Assembly (NCBI GenBank): GCA_052246725.1
Contig: JBQQCL010000009.1
DNA from: Pseudalkalibacillus sp052246725
GTDB lineage: Bacteria > Bacillota > Bacilli > Bacillales > Fictibacillaceae
Direction: 5' to 3' (one strand)
DNA length: 64,000 bases
Shown: positions 44,395 through 52,895 of the stretch, in pieces
Layout: the number at the start of each line of letters is the position of its first letter
How positions within the stretch are numbered: the stretch's first letter is position 1
The notes under the pieces: generated by a model
Databases searched by the model: none
Told to the model about the DNA's origin: nothing
What the model saw: the letters and a program-made list of their open reading frames with translations, nothing else
Position numbers and translations under genes: made by a program

Positions 44395-45207
44395 ATGGAT
44401 TGGAAGAGTATAAAAACCATTTTCATATTTTCCTTCCTGATATTGAATATCTATCTCGGCACACAATTTTACGAAAAACGATATCAAGAATTTGATACGT
44501 TAAAAGAAGAGACGTTAAAAAAGCTCGATGCAATCAAATATAATAAAGAATATCCGGAGATACCGGAAAAGCTTTCTCTTGCCAGCGGGACTGCCACATT
44601 ATTTGATGATAAAATGATAAAGGAATTTACCGATAAGAATAAGAAGCAAGATGTCAGCGTATTTGGTGATAAAATCATCAATTCAAAATTGAAGGATCCG
44701 ATTGACATTTCCTCAAGCAGTGAAGAGGAAGTAGTTGGTCATCTACAAAACTTCATCAATAGTTATGTACCGAATGCTGATCAATATGAATATTGGAAAT
44801 ACGATCGAGATCGGCATCTTCATCTTTTCAGACAGATTGATGAGCAAGGGATCCCATTTTATTTCAACGATTACATTACGCAGGATAATTTAACAGGTCT
44901 CATTGAAGTTTCGCTGAATGAAAAAGATGAAATCACAAGCTATCGTCTTACTTCCATGGATATTACGAAACAGCAAGAAGAACAAAAGTTGATTACAGCT
45001 AAAGAGGCTTTATTAGTTGATGCTGTAACCCCTGAGACTACGGTAAAAGATATCAAACCCGTCTACTTCACATTAATCACCAATGGTGGCTGGAAAGTGT
45101 TTGTTCCAAGTTGGCATATCGTGACGGAAAAACAAGAGTTAATGGTGGATGCTACAGATTCGTCCGTCATCTCCCTTGAAAAAGATGAAGAAGAAAGTGA
45201 GGAATAA
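44395..45207 (+). CDS. walI: WalI (YycI), regulator of WalK
   Basis: 270 residues. N-terminal membrane anchor (about 7-23, TIFIFSFLILNIYLGTQFYE) and an extracytoplasmic domain of the YycI fold. Partner of WalH. The stop is 1 bp before the walJ GTG, suggesting coupled translation. Confidence 0.93.
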   Translation: MDWKSIKTIFIFSFLILNIYLGTQFYEKRYQEFDTLKEETLKKLDAIKYNKEYPEIPEKLSLASGTATLFDDKMIKEFTDKNKKQDVSVFGDKIINSKLKDPIDISSSSEEEVVGHLQNFINSYVPNADQYEYWKYDRDRHLHLFRQIDEQGIPFYFNDYITQDNLTGLIEVSLNEKDEITSYRLTSMDITKQQEEQKLITAKEALLVDAVTPETTVKDIKPVYFTLITNGGWKVFVPSWHIVTEKQELMVDATDSSVISLEKDEEESEE

Positions 45208-45208
45208 C

Positions 45209-45997
45209 GTGAGATTCAGTGTTTTAGCCAGTGGTAGTACAGGTAACGCATGTTATGTTGAAACCGATTCAAGCCGTTTGCTTGTCGACGTTGGGCTAAG
45301 TGGAAAGAAAATAGAATCATTGTTTAAAAAGATCAATCGTGATCCGAAGTTCCTTGATGGAATTCTCGTAACGCATGAACATAGTGATCACATCAAAGGT
45401 TTAGGGATTTTATCACGGCGTTTCAAGCTGCCCATTTACGCAAATGAAAAAACCTGGCTCGCTATGGAAAATCAAATCGGCAAGATTCCTACGGATTTGA
45501 AATTTCACTTTGAGTGTGATCGGGTACAAACCTTCGGTGATCTGGATGTCGAATCATTTGGCGTTTCACATGATGCCGCATCCCCTCAATTCTATGTTTT
45601 CCATCATGGGGAAAAGAAACTGACCCTTGCAACAGATATGGGTTATGTCAGTGATCGGATCAAAGGAACTGTAAAAGACTCTGATATGATCATCTTCGAA
45701 TCGAATCACGATATCGATATGTTGATGATGGGGAAATATCCTTGGAACATAAAACGTAGGATTCTCGGAGATCAAGGACACGTGTCTAATGAAGATGCAG
45801 GTGAAGCTCTGGCTGAAATCATCGGTGACAAAACACGTCGCATCTATTTGGCTCATTTAAGCAAAGATAACAATATGAAAGATCTAGCAAGGATGTCGGT
45901 ACAGCAAACCTTAGAAAAACGCGGGTTTGAATTTGGTGAAAAATTCGCCCTTTATGATACCGATGCAGAAGTGCCTACAGATCTTACAACTGTATAG
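45209..45997 (+). CDS. walJ: WalJ (YycJ), metallo-beta-lactamase fold hydrolase
   Basis: 262 residues from the GTG at 45209 (MRFSVLASGSTGNACYVETD), which agrees with B. subtilis YycJ; a frame continues upstream into walI but is not needed. Metal ligands in THEHSDHIKG, later SHDAASP and LAHLS. YycJ-type proteins have been proposed as DNA exonucleases linking wall signalling to cell-cycle events; the exact role is unsettled. Confidence 0.92.
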   Translation: MRFSVLASGSTGNACYVETDSSRLLVDVGLSGKKIESLFKKINRDPKFLDGILVTHEHSDHIKGLGILSRRFKLPIYANEKTWLAMENQIGKIPTDLKFHFECDRVQTFGDLDVESFGVSHDAASPQFYVFHHGEKKLTLATDMGYVSDRIKGTVKDSDMIIFESNHDIDMLMMGKYPWNIKRRILGDQGHVSNEDAGEALAEIIGDKTRRIYLAHLSKDNNMKDLARMSVQQTLEKRGFEFGEKFALYDTDAEVPTDLTTV

Positions 45998-46139
45998 AGA
46001 ACACCGTTTCAAAACCTTCAGTAACGGAAATATAGTATGTGGTTGACAAATGTCAAAAATCACCCAAATTCCGATAGCTGGCGGTTTTTTTTGCTTATAA
46101 TGGGAATAACAATGATAACTGAAAGGGATGATGAGATAA

Positions 46140-47342
46140 ATGGGTTACTATGATCACGACTATCGTAATCCTCAAAAATCAAAGGGGAACAGATCAAGAA
46201 GTTTTCTAATGGGTCTGACTGGGGTTTTGCTAGGCGCTCTTTTAGTCATTTTTGCAACTGACTTCGGTTTATTTTCGGGTGATCTTAAACCGAATCCCAA
46301 TAAGGATGCCGCTGGTGATACAGAACAGAATGTGACCAACGAAACGGTGAACGTGGATGTCAATACAGCCATAACAGAAGCAGTGGAAAAGGCACAAGGT
46401 GCTGTCGTCGAAGTTGAGAATATTCAAAAGTCCAGCATGTTTTCACAAGAAAACCCGACAGGAGTAGGGTCCGGGGTCATCTATAAAAAAGAAGGCGGCA
46501 AAGCATTCGTTGTTACCAATGCACACGTGGTGGCGAAGGCGACTCAAATCGAAATTGCTTTAGCAGATGGAACCAAATTAGAAGCTGAACTGCTAGGATC
46601 CGATCAAATTATGGATTTGGCTGTTTTGCAAGTTGATGGAAGCAAAATTAAGGAAGTCGCGGAATTTGGTAGTTCCAGTAATTTGAAGCCAGGGGAACCG
46701 GCAATTGCAATCGGAAACCCTCTCGGAAACTTTCCTGGAACAGTAACACAAGGAATTGTAAGCGCTGCTGACCGTACGATTGGAGTCGATCCAAATCAAG
46801 ATGGTCAACCTGATTGGCAGGCTGAAGTCATTCAGACGGATGCAGCAATCAATCCAGGTAATAGCGGCGGTGCTTTAATCAATATAAAAGGTCAAGTGAT
46901 TGGTATCAATTCGATGAAGATTGCCCAGCAATCTGTAGAAGGAATTGGATTTGCAATCCCTTCAGACGTTGCTAGACCGATCATTGCCGATCTCGAAAGC
47001 CACGGTAAAGTTTTACGTCCCTACATGGGAGTTGAAATAGCACCACTAGCGCAAGTCTCGCGATATCATAGGGAACAAACGCTTAAGATTCCGAACGATA
47101 TAAACCAAGGTGTCGTCATAATGGGTGTCCAATCGAACTCTCCAGCAGGAAAAGCAGGTTTGAAAGAATTTGATGTCATTGTCGAGCTTGATGGAGAAAA
47201 AGTCGGCTCACCAGCAGAGTTACGAAAACATCTGTATTCAAACAAAGAAATCGACGAGGATATGGAAATTACGTATTACCGTGAAGGAGAAAAGAAAACG
47301 ACAACGATGACATTAGGTGAAGCAGAAGGAACGGGAGAGTAA
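46140..47342 (+). CDS. htrC: HtrA-like serine protease (HtrC/YyxA)
   Basis: 400 residues. Membrane anchor about 20-40, then a trypsin-like domain with catalytic His in VVTNAHVVAKA, Asp in SDQIMDLAVLQVD and Ser in INPGNSGGALIN, then one PDZ domain (GVVIMGVQSNSPAGKAGLKE). Quality-control protease outside the membrane. In B. subtilis this paralogue is the last gene next to walJ. The 140-bp gap before it holds a TATAAT at about 46095 but no clear -35. Confidence 0.95.
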   Translation: MGYYDHDYRNPQKSKGNRSRSFLMGLTGVLLGALLVIFATDFGLFSGDLKPNPNKDAAGDTEQNVTNETVNVDVNTAITEAVEKAQGAVVEVENIQKSSMFSQENPTGVGSGVIYKKEGGKAFVVTNAHVVAKATQIEIALADGTKLEAELLGSDQIMDLAVLQVDGSKIKEVAEFGSSSNLKPGEPAIAIGNPLGNFPGTVTQGIVSAADRTIGVDPNQDGQPDWQAEVIQTDAAINPGNSGGALINIKGQVIGINSMKIAQQSVEGIGFAIPSDVARPIIADLESHGKVLRPYMGVEIAPLAQVSRYHREQTLKIPNDINQGVVIMGVQSNSPAGKAGLKEFDVIVELDGEKVGSPAELRKHLYSNKEIDEDMEITYYREGEKKTTTMTLGEAEGTGE

Positions 47343-47360
47343 TTTAAACTCTCCCTTTTT
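47333..47360 (+). terminator. Terminator overlapping the htrC stop
   Basis: GGGAGAGT-AATTTAA-ACTCTCCC followed by TTTTT. The first strand is the last codons of the gene. Confidence 0.88.
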
Positions 47361-47426
47361 CATGCAAGAAAACCGATTGTGCTACACTAGTCTTATATGG
47401 AAAAGAACACAAGGAAGTGATAAGAA

Positions 47427-47585
47427 GTGATCGCATGCTGCAAAGAACATGTTGAACTTGCACTAGATATCATTGTCGATGAATATGAAACTGCACCAGA
47501 AATGAAAGAACTCACAAAAGCAGAACAATTATCCACAACCTGTGAATATTGCGAAAATAACGCCATATATATGGTGTCAAACTAA
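47427..47585 (+). CDS. CxxH/CxxC small protein
   Basis: 52 residues, GTG start, ribosome site AAGGAAGTG. MIACCKEHVELALDIIVDEY ... TTCEYCENNAIYMVSN: an N-terminal CxxH-like CCKEH and a C-terminal CEYC could bind one zinc. It matches the family found between htrC/walJ and rlmH in Bacillus. Function unknown. A perfect DnaA box lies within its coding sequence (codons reading LST). Confidence 0.85.
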   Translation: MIACCKEHVELALDIIVDEYETAPEMKELTKAEQLSTTCEYCENNAIYMVSN

Positions 47586-47643
47586 TGTTCCTATACAGAA
47601 TGTGGATAGAAAATGTGTATATGTGGATAAGTTTTGTGGATAA
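47529..47643 (+). promoter_or_regulatory. DnaA-box cluster upstream of rlmH
   Basis: TTATCCACA at 47529-47537, TGTGGATAG at 47601-47609, TGTGGATAA at 47622-47630 and again at 47635-47643, with looser boxes around. B. subtilis has a known DnaA-box cluster at the corresponding yydA (rlmH) locus, used to titrate DnaA. Confidence 0.85.
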
Positions 47644-47667
47644 CGTGTTTATAGAGGTGGACAACCT

Positions 47668-48147
47668 GTGAATATACAAATCATCACCGTTGGAAAATTG
47701 AAAGAGAAGTATTTGAAGCAAGGAATCGCTGAATATGTAAAACGGATTGGCCCCTATGCCAAAATAGAGGTAATCGAGGTTCCTGATGAAAAAGCTTCAG
47801 AACAATTGAGTGAGAATGAGATGGAGAAGGTGAAAGATGCAGAAGGCTCACGGCTCCTTGCGAAGATCGGGCAGGATGTGCATGTCATAGCTCTTGCCAT
47901 TGAAGGGAAACAACAGACCTCAGAGCAGCTCGCAAAGAATCTAGATCAACTCGCAACGTATGGAAGATCAAAAGTAGCTTTTGTTATTGGAGGCTCATTA
48001 GGATTGAGCGAAGCAGTTTTAAACAGATCCAATGACCAATTATCCTTTTCTAAAATGACCTTTCCTCATCAACTTATGCGGTTGATCCTCGTTGAGCAGA
48101 TTTACAGGGCTTTTAAGATCAATCGAGGTGAACCGTACCATAAATAG
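47668..48147 (+). CDS. rlmH: 23S rRNA (pseudouridine-1915-N3)-methyltransferase RlmH
   Basis: 159 residues, GTG start. SPOUT-fold enzyme: NIQIITVGKLKEKYLKQGIA at the N-terminus, then FVIGGSLGLSEAVL forming the SAM knot, and LMRLILVEQIYRAFKINRGEPYHK, the conserved end. B. subtilis YydA. Preceded by a DnaA-box cluster. Confidence 0.97.
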   Translation: MNIQIITVGKLKEKYLKQGIAEYVKRIGPYAKIEVIEVPDEKASEQLSENEMEKVKDAEGSRLLAKIGQDVHVIALAIEGKQQTSEQLAKNLDQLATYGRSKVAFVIGGSLGLSEAVLNRSNDQLSFSKMTFPHQLMRLILVEQIYRAFKINRGEPYHK

Positions 48148-48164
48148 CAATGTTAATCATTGCT

Positions 48165-48863
48165 TCAAATTTTTTGATGTTGAGGTGTTTTATGAGGAAC
48201 AACAAATAATCCATCGTTTTCTAACCATTCAGCAAAAAGGACGTCCTCAATTTTACTTACCCCATTGGCTAATAACTGGTTTCTAAGCCATTCATCATCT
48301 TTATTGATTTCTTTTAAATTTGCTTTGATCAATTCACCGTCTCTGATCAGTGTTATCGGTAAATAAACGGGATGGGGAGGCATATTAAAATCTTGTAAGG
48401 TAGTTTTTTGGTAGGGTGATTTTTTTAATATGCTAATTGAACCATTCGATTCAATCAGGGCGAATGCCACCTCTCTGACGGAGAAGATTTCACTTTGGCG
48501 AAGTTGACTTTGTAATTGATTAATGTTCATACGACTCTTTTTCAACTGTTCAAAATCAATCTGCCCATTACGAATAACCATGGAAGGTTTTCCTTCAAAA
48601 GAACTTCTTAAATGTTGAAACTTTTGCAATAGGTATTCAACGGAAAATAGTAAACTTCCCCATAAAAGTATAGAGAATAAAATATACGAAATTGGAACTG
48701 TTTTTTCATAAACAGCATTACCTAACAATTCACTTAGGACAATTGCAGAAATAAAATGAAATGGCGTGAATTGGTCTATCAACTTTTTACCTATAATTCT
48801 AATTAGTAAAAAAAGCAAAAAAAAACCTAAAACAAGCTTACTAGACATGTGTAGTAGTTCCAC
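48165..48863 (-). CDS. DUF421 membrane protein (YetF-like)
   Basis: 232 residues. Three N-terminal membrane helices (about 9-26, 36-52, 58-76) with RIIGKKLIDQFTPFHFISAI, then a cytosolic domain with KPSMVIRNGQIDFEQLKKSRMNINQLQSQLR, the DUF421 core. YetF relatives occur in spores and inner membranes; function unresolved. Convergent with rlmH, 17 bp apart, with no obvious terminator between. Confidence 0.85.
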   Translation of the reverse strand: MELLHMSSKLVLGFFLLFLLIRIIGKKLIDQFTPFHFISAIVLSELLGNAVYEKTVPISYILFSILLWGSLLFSVEYLLQKFQHLRSSFEGKPSMVIRNGQIDFEQLKKSRMNINQLQSQLRQSEIFSVREVAFALIESNGSISILKKSPYQKTTLQDFNMPPHPVYLPITLIRDGELIKANLKEINKDDEWLRNQLLANGVSKIEDVLFAEWLENDGLFVVPHKTPQHQKI

Positions 48864-48976
48864 GGTTTATTTCCCCCAGATTAAAACTTAATCTATAAAA
48901 TTATTACACTATTATGTTTTCCAAACTCATATCGATAAATACATTTTCATAAAAAAGATTTTTAATGAAATATGAG

Positions 48977-49012
48977 AAAAGAAGGACTGCCCAGAACTTT
49001 TGGGACAGTCCA
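48977..49012 (-). terminator. Terminator after the 116-residue hypothetical gene
   Basis: On the minus strand GGACTGTCCC-AAAAGTTCT-GGGCAGTCC then TTCTTTTC. Confidence 0.75.
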
Positions 49013-49046
49013 TATAATTCGTTTTTAGTTTTATCTAATCGAGCAT

Positions 49047-49397
49047 TTAATCGTAAAGTTCGATTGTATAAGTCCCTCTTTCATTAACGAGAGAAAATCG
49101 GATGTCATCAAATTGGTAACGAGTGGTATCCTCGAGTGGAATTTTGTAAGAAGAAGTAGGGAGAGGCTGTGCATTTTGTGGACCCGTTTCAGTTGTTCCT
49201 TCGCCAATTAAATGAATCGAATGCAATGATTCGTAGTCATCGATTCTTCTTGTATCATTATGATAAGAAATATCATCTAATTTCATAATGATGGTATCCT
49301 GATCACCGAGTTCCTGTTTGGTTATTTTAATATTCTTTCCGCTCCATTGCTGTATTAACTGATTGAATTGTTCAACAGTCAGGTTATTATTGTTCAT
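49047..49397 (-). CDS. Hypothetical protein (116 aa)
   Basis: Not recognised. Soluble, acidic, no signal peptide or membrane segment, no cysteine. Starts MNNNNLTVEQFNQLIQQWSG and ends GTYTIELYD; the middle is rich in D, T and H. GGAGGGAT precedes the ATG and a terminator follows, so it is likely a real single-gene unit. The following 320 bp to mqo hold no gene I can support. Confidence 0.7.
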   Translation of the reverse strand: MNNNNLTVEQFNQLIQQWSGKNIKITKQELGDQDTIIMKLDDISYHNDTRRIDDYESLHSIHLIGEGTTETGPQNAQPLPTSSYKIPLEDTTRYQFDDIRFSLVNERGTYTIELYD

Positions 49398-49720
49398 ATC
49401 GATCCCTCCTGTCTTATATATTTTCCAAGAAATCAGGTATCATACTGTTGAAGCTTTTTTTTGTTTAAACTGAAGACGAAAAGGTAATTGATACCAAAGC
49501 CTCACCCCTTCAAACAAGCTGATTCCTTGTATTTTTTTGCATGTTCCTGGCCTGTGTAAAGGACTCCCCTTTTTTACCAGCCTTAAATGGTATATAATTA
49601 TCAGAGAATAGTAGAAATTCGTTAAAATCTTTAAATTATTGTAACTACACTATGATATGGTTGATAGAGATAAGGTTTCCCTGGGCTTTACTGTAAATCA
49701 AAGGTATAAGGATGGTAAAA

Positions 49721-51223
49721 ATGAGCAACAGAGAATCTAAAATAGACGTAATCTTAATTGGCGCTGGGATCATGAGCGCGACTTTAGGAGCACTCCTGAA
49801 AGAATTAGTACCGGACTGGAAAATTTCAGTGTTTGAAAAGCTTGAAAAAACAGGTGAGGAAAGCTCTAACGAATGGAATAATGCAGGAACGGGACATGCT
49901 GCATTGTGTGAGCTTAATTACACAAACGAAAAACCAGACGGATCTATAGATATTAGCAAAGCGATAAAAATCAATGAACAGTTTCAGCTTTCAAGACAAT
50001 TTTGGTCTTATCTTGTCAACAGCAAGATGATAAGGAATCCGCAGGACTTTATCATGTCATTGCCTCATATGAGTTTCGTACGAGGGGAAAAGAATGTAGC
50101 GTTTTTAAAGAAACGTTTTGAAGCGATGTCAAACAATCCTCTGTTCAAAGACATAGAATTTTCTGATGACATTGAAAAGCTAATGGAATGGCTTCCGCTC
50201 GTAATGGAAGGTCGTAAAGTGAATGAACCGATAGCCGCAACAAAAATTGACTCTGGAACGGATGTCAACTTTGGCGCTTTAACACGTAAATTGTTTGATC
50301 ACTTGAAGAGTAATAACGTTGATATAAACTATAAACATAGTGTTGAGGATATGAAACGTGCTAGCGACGGCTCGTGGGAATTGAAAGTACGGAATCTTGA
50401 TAACGGTAACGTCGTACGTCATACAGCAAAGTTCGTCTTTATTGGCGGCGGCGGTGGAAGCCTGCACTTACTCCAAAAATCTGGTATCCCTGAAGGAAAA
50501 GGGATAGGGGGATTCCCGGTAAGCGGACAATTTATGGTATGCAACAATCCGGAAGTTGTAAAGCAGCATCATGCAAAAGTATACGGAAAAGCGCCGGTTG
50601 GGGCTCCTCCAATGTCTGTTCCGCACCTGGACACAAGATATATCAACAATAAAAAATCGTTACTGTTCGGGCCGTTCGCTGGATTCTCACCTAAGTTTTT
50701 AAAGAAAGGTTCGAATTTAGATTTGATTACTTCTGTTAATCCGAATAATCTCCTAACGATGTTAGCTGCAGGTGTGAAAGAGATGTCGTTGACGAAATAC
50801 CTGATCGAGCAAGTGATGTTATCGAAAGAGAAGCGCATGGAAGCTATACGAGAATTTATTCCAGACGCTAAAAGTGAGGACTGGGAGTTAGTAGTAGCGG
50901 GCCAACGTGTACAAGTCATCAAAGATACTGAGGCAGGCGGTAAAGGAACCCTTCAATTTGGCACGGAAGTTGTCAGTGCCGCTGATGGTTCGATCGCTGC
51001 ATTGCTTGGGGCATCTCCAGGTGCTTCTACTGCAGTGCACGTTATGCTAGAGGTATTAGAAAAGTGCTTCCCGCAACACATGAAAGAATGGGAACCGAAA
51101 ATAAAAGAAATGATTCCTTCTTATGGCTTGTCACTCGTGGAAAATCCTGAGCTTATACGTGAAATTCATTCCTCAACAGCTGACGCGCTTGGTTTAAGCG
51201 AAAAAGAACCAGCCTATCGTTAA
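49721..51223 (+). CDS. mqo: Malate:quinone oxidoreductase
   Basis: 500 residues. FAD-dependent, membrane-associated oxidation of malate to oxaloacetate with electrons to the quinone pool. FAD motif VILIGAGIMSATLGALLKEL, then NNAGTGHAALCELNYT, FIGGGGGSLHLLQKSGIPEG and LLGASPGASTAVHVMLEVLE, all Mqo signatures. I prefer the ATG at 49721 (AGGATGG upstream) over one three codons earlier. Single gene with its own terminator. Confidence 0.96.
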   Translation: MSNRESKIDVILIGAGIMSATLGALLKELVPDWKISVFEKLEKTGEESSNEWNNAGTGHAALCELNYTNEKPDGSIDISKAIKINEQFQLSRQFWSYLVNSKMIRNPQDFIMSLPHMSFVRGEKNVAFLKKRFEAMSNNPLFKDIEFSDDIEKLMEWLPLVMEGRKVNEPIAATKIDSGTDVNFGALTRKLFDHLKSNNVDINYKHSVEDMKRASDGSWELKVRNLDNGNVVRHTAKFVFIGGGGGSLHLLQKSGIPEGKGIGGFPVSGQFMVCNNPEVVKQHHAKVYGKAPVGAPPMSVPHLDTRYINNKKSLLFGPFAGFSPKFLKKGSNLDLITSVNPNNLLTMLAAGVKEMSLTKYLIEQVMLSKEKRMEAIREFIPDAKSEDWELVVAGQRVQVIKDTEAGGKGTLQFGTEVVSAADGSIAALLGASPGASTAVHVMLEVLEKCFPQHMKEWEPKIKEMIPSYGLSLVENPELIREIHSSTADALGLSEKEPAYR

Positions 51224-51266
51224 TTCTTTTCGTATGTGGTGAGAGAATAATAGATTACTAAAACGT

Positions 51267-51306
51267 AGAACCTTTAATCTTTATCTTTGGATTAAAGGTT
51301 CTTTTT
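51267..51306 (+). terminator. Terminator of mqo
   Basis: AGAACCTTTAATC ... GATTAAAGGTTCT then TTTTTAT. Confidence 0.88.
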
Positions 51307-51354
51307 ATGGTTGCTGTTCGGATTGAAAGATGGGGTGAATTCGGGTCAACTTCT

Positions 51355-51718
51355 CAACTTCGGACAGCAAGAGAAGGAAAAAGCAGAGAGCTGTCCGAAC
51401 ATGGGCCAACTTCGGACAGCAAGAGAAGGAAAAATTGGAAAGCTGTCCGAACACGGGCTAACTTCGGACAGTAAGAGAAGAAAAAAGCGGAGTGCTGTCC
51501 GAACACAGGCAAACTTTGGACAGTAAGAGAAGAAAAAAGCGGAGTGCTGTCCGAACACGGGCAAACTTCGGACAGCAAGAGAAGGAAAAAGCAGAAAGCT
51601 GTCCGAACACGGGCAAACTTCGGACAGCAAGAGAAGGAAAAATTGGAAAGCTGTCCGAACACGAGCTAACTTCGGACAGGAAGAGAAGGAAAAAGCGGAA
51701 AGCTGTCCGAACACAAGG
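51355..51718. repeat. Seven 52-bp tandem repeats with internal inverted pair
   Basis: The CGGACAG core recurs at 51361, 51413, 51465, 51517 (one change), 51569, 51621 and 51673: an exact 52-bp period. Each unit has CGGACAGC ... GCTGTCCG (8-bp arms, ~20-nt purine-rich loop) followed by AACACGGGCAAACTT. Units come in sub-types (GCAGAGAG, TTGGAAAG, GCGGAGTG). Because 52 is not a multiple of three, all frames on both strands stay open, giving spurious repetitive open frames. Confidence 0.95.
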
Positions 51719-51788
51719 CACTTTTAGAATGAAAAAATAGAGTGAAGGTTTCATAAAAATTTTCACATGAAAAAATTAGTCGTTTATT

Positions 51789-52700
51789 TTATTCATAATA
51801 CGTATCGCTTGTTTTTCCAATCAATGTATAGTTTTTCTTCAATGCTCTGCTAATTGTCTTTTTATTTATATCCGCTCTGCACCAATCATAGATATTTGGG
51901 GTAGTTATCTTTCGCTCAGGAAACAATAGTTTAAATTCCTCCACACTTCTAATAATAGCTAGATCGATCTTTTCATGTTCTCCACACTTTCCACAGACAA
52001 AATCATTAATTCTTTTAGTAATGCGAAATGATTTACACTTCCTACAGTAAATCCCTTTTTGGACCGTTTCATAACTATATTGAGGTAGTATCGTAAATGG
52101 GTTTTTCGTTTGATGTAAAGAAATTAATTGTTGGGCTAGTTTCTTGTGTCCATTATTCAACTTAGATGGAGTGGTATTCAAATCTGTCAAAAAACGATTT
52201 AACTGCGTAGGTAAAATAAAGGGTTGTTCCATTGGGGCTTGATACAAAGTAAATTCGGGATTGATGTAAATAACGAAGGTTTCTAAAAGGTAATTATGCT
52301 TGAGGGTTTGGAGGAGTTGGCTGAACAGAGTGCCGCTTCTTTTTATCTGGTCCACAGGATTCTTATATTCACGGTTCGTTTTCCTTGAAAAAAGTTTATC
52401 AGACTCTAAGTAACAGTCTCCTTGAAAATTCTTTATATCTAATAAATGGATAACGCCTTGTGAAATAATCAATGAGTCAATTTGAAAATAGGAGTTATTC
52501 ATTTTAAGCAACAAGTCGTTAATTATATATCTTTCTTCTTAAAGACTTTCTGCTGCCAGGGAGTCAAAATGCACTTCTCCTTCAAAGCCTTTTTCAAGAT
52601 TTAAATAGTGAATCTTTTCCTTTTCAGTTAACTGCATTCGTGTGTTTAAGGAGCGCAATGCCAAGAGTTCATACGATTCCGTTCGTGCTTTAAGTAACAA
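51789..52700 (-). pseudogene. NERD-domain protein gene broken by an in-frame TAA
   Basis: The long frame (51789-52514) starts in the middle of a NERD domain: YFQIDSLIISQGVIHLLDIKNFQGD. Upstream, the same reading frame continues as LKARTESYELLALRSLNTRM ... LEKGFEGEVHFDSLAAESL, stop TAA (52541-52539), EERYIINDLL, restoring the missing N-terminal strand with the KGFEGE motif. The upstream part starts at a TTG (52700) behind AAGGAAGGGA. Without the stop it would be about 303 residues. The C-terminal part has a CRKC/CGKC zinc-ribbon. NERD proteins are nuclease-related. A sequencing error or a shorter functional product cannot be excluded. Confidence 0.75.
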
Positions 52701-52895
52701 AAGTCCCTTCCTTTCTCTCTAAGCTCATTATCTGAGATCATTATTTTTAAGTGAGATGATGGCAACACCCAAATTATACAAATAAATATATAATATTACA
52801 ATTTCCAATATTACAAAAATGGGTATAAAGTAATGTTCTCCCAAATTTTATTATGAGGTAATTATTAAAAGGGGTTCTTATTTAGGGGGAGAACA

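Noticed and set aside
46040..46100. TTGACA followed by TATAAT upstream of htrC as a promoter
   Set aside because: The two hexamers are about 47 bp apart, far outside 16-18 bp, and no good -35 pairs with the TATAAT.
48092..48286. Plus-strand frame after rlmH (64 codons)
   Set aside because: Runs antisense into the DUF421 gene, whose family match is clear.
51355..51718. Possible CRISPR array
   Set aside because: Units are contiguous 52-mers with no unique spacers, and no cas genes are nearby.
51311..51766. Several open frames (70-122 codons) on both strands over the 52-bp repeats
   Set aside because: All frames stay open because the unit is 52 bp and contains no stops. Products are simple repeats with no ribosome sites. 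Explained by the tandem array.
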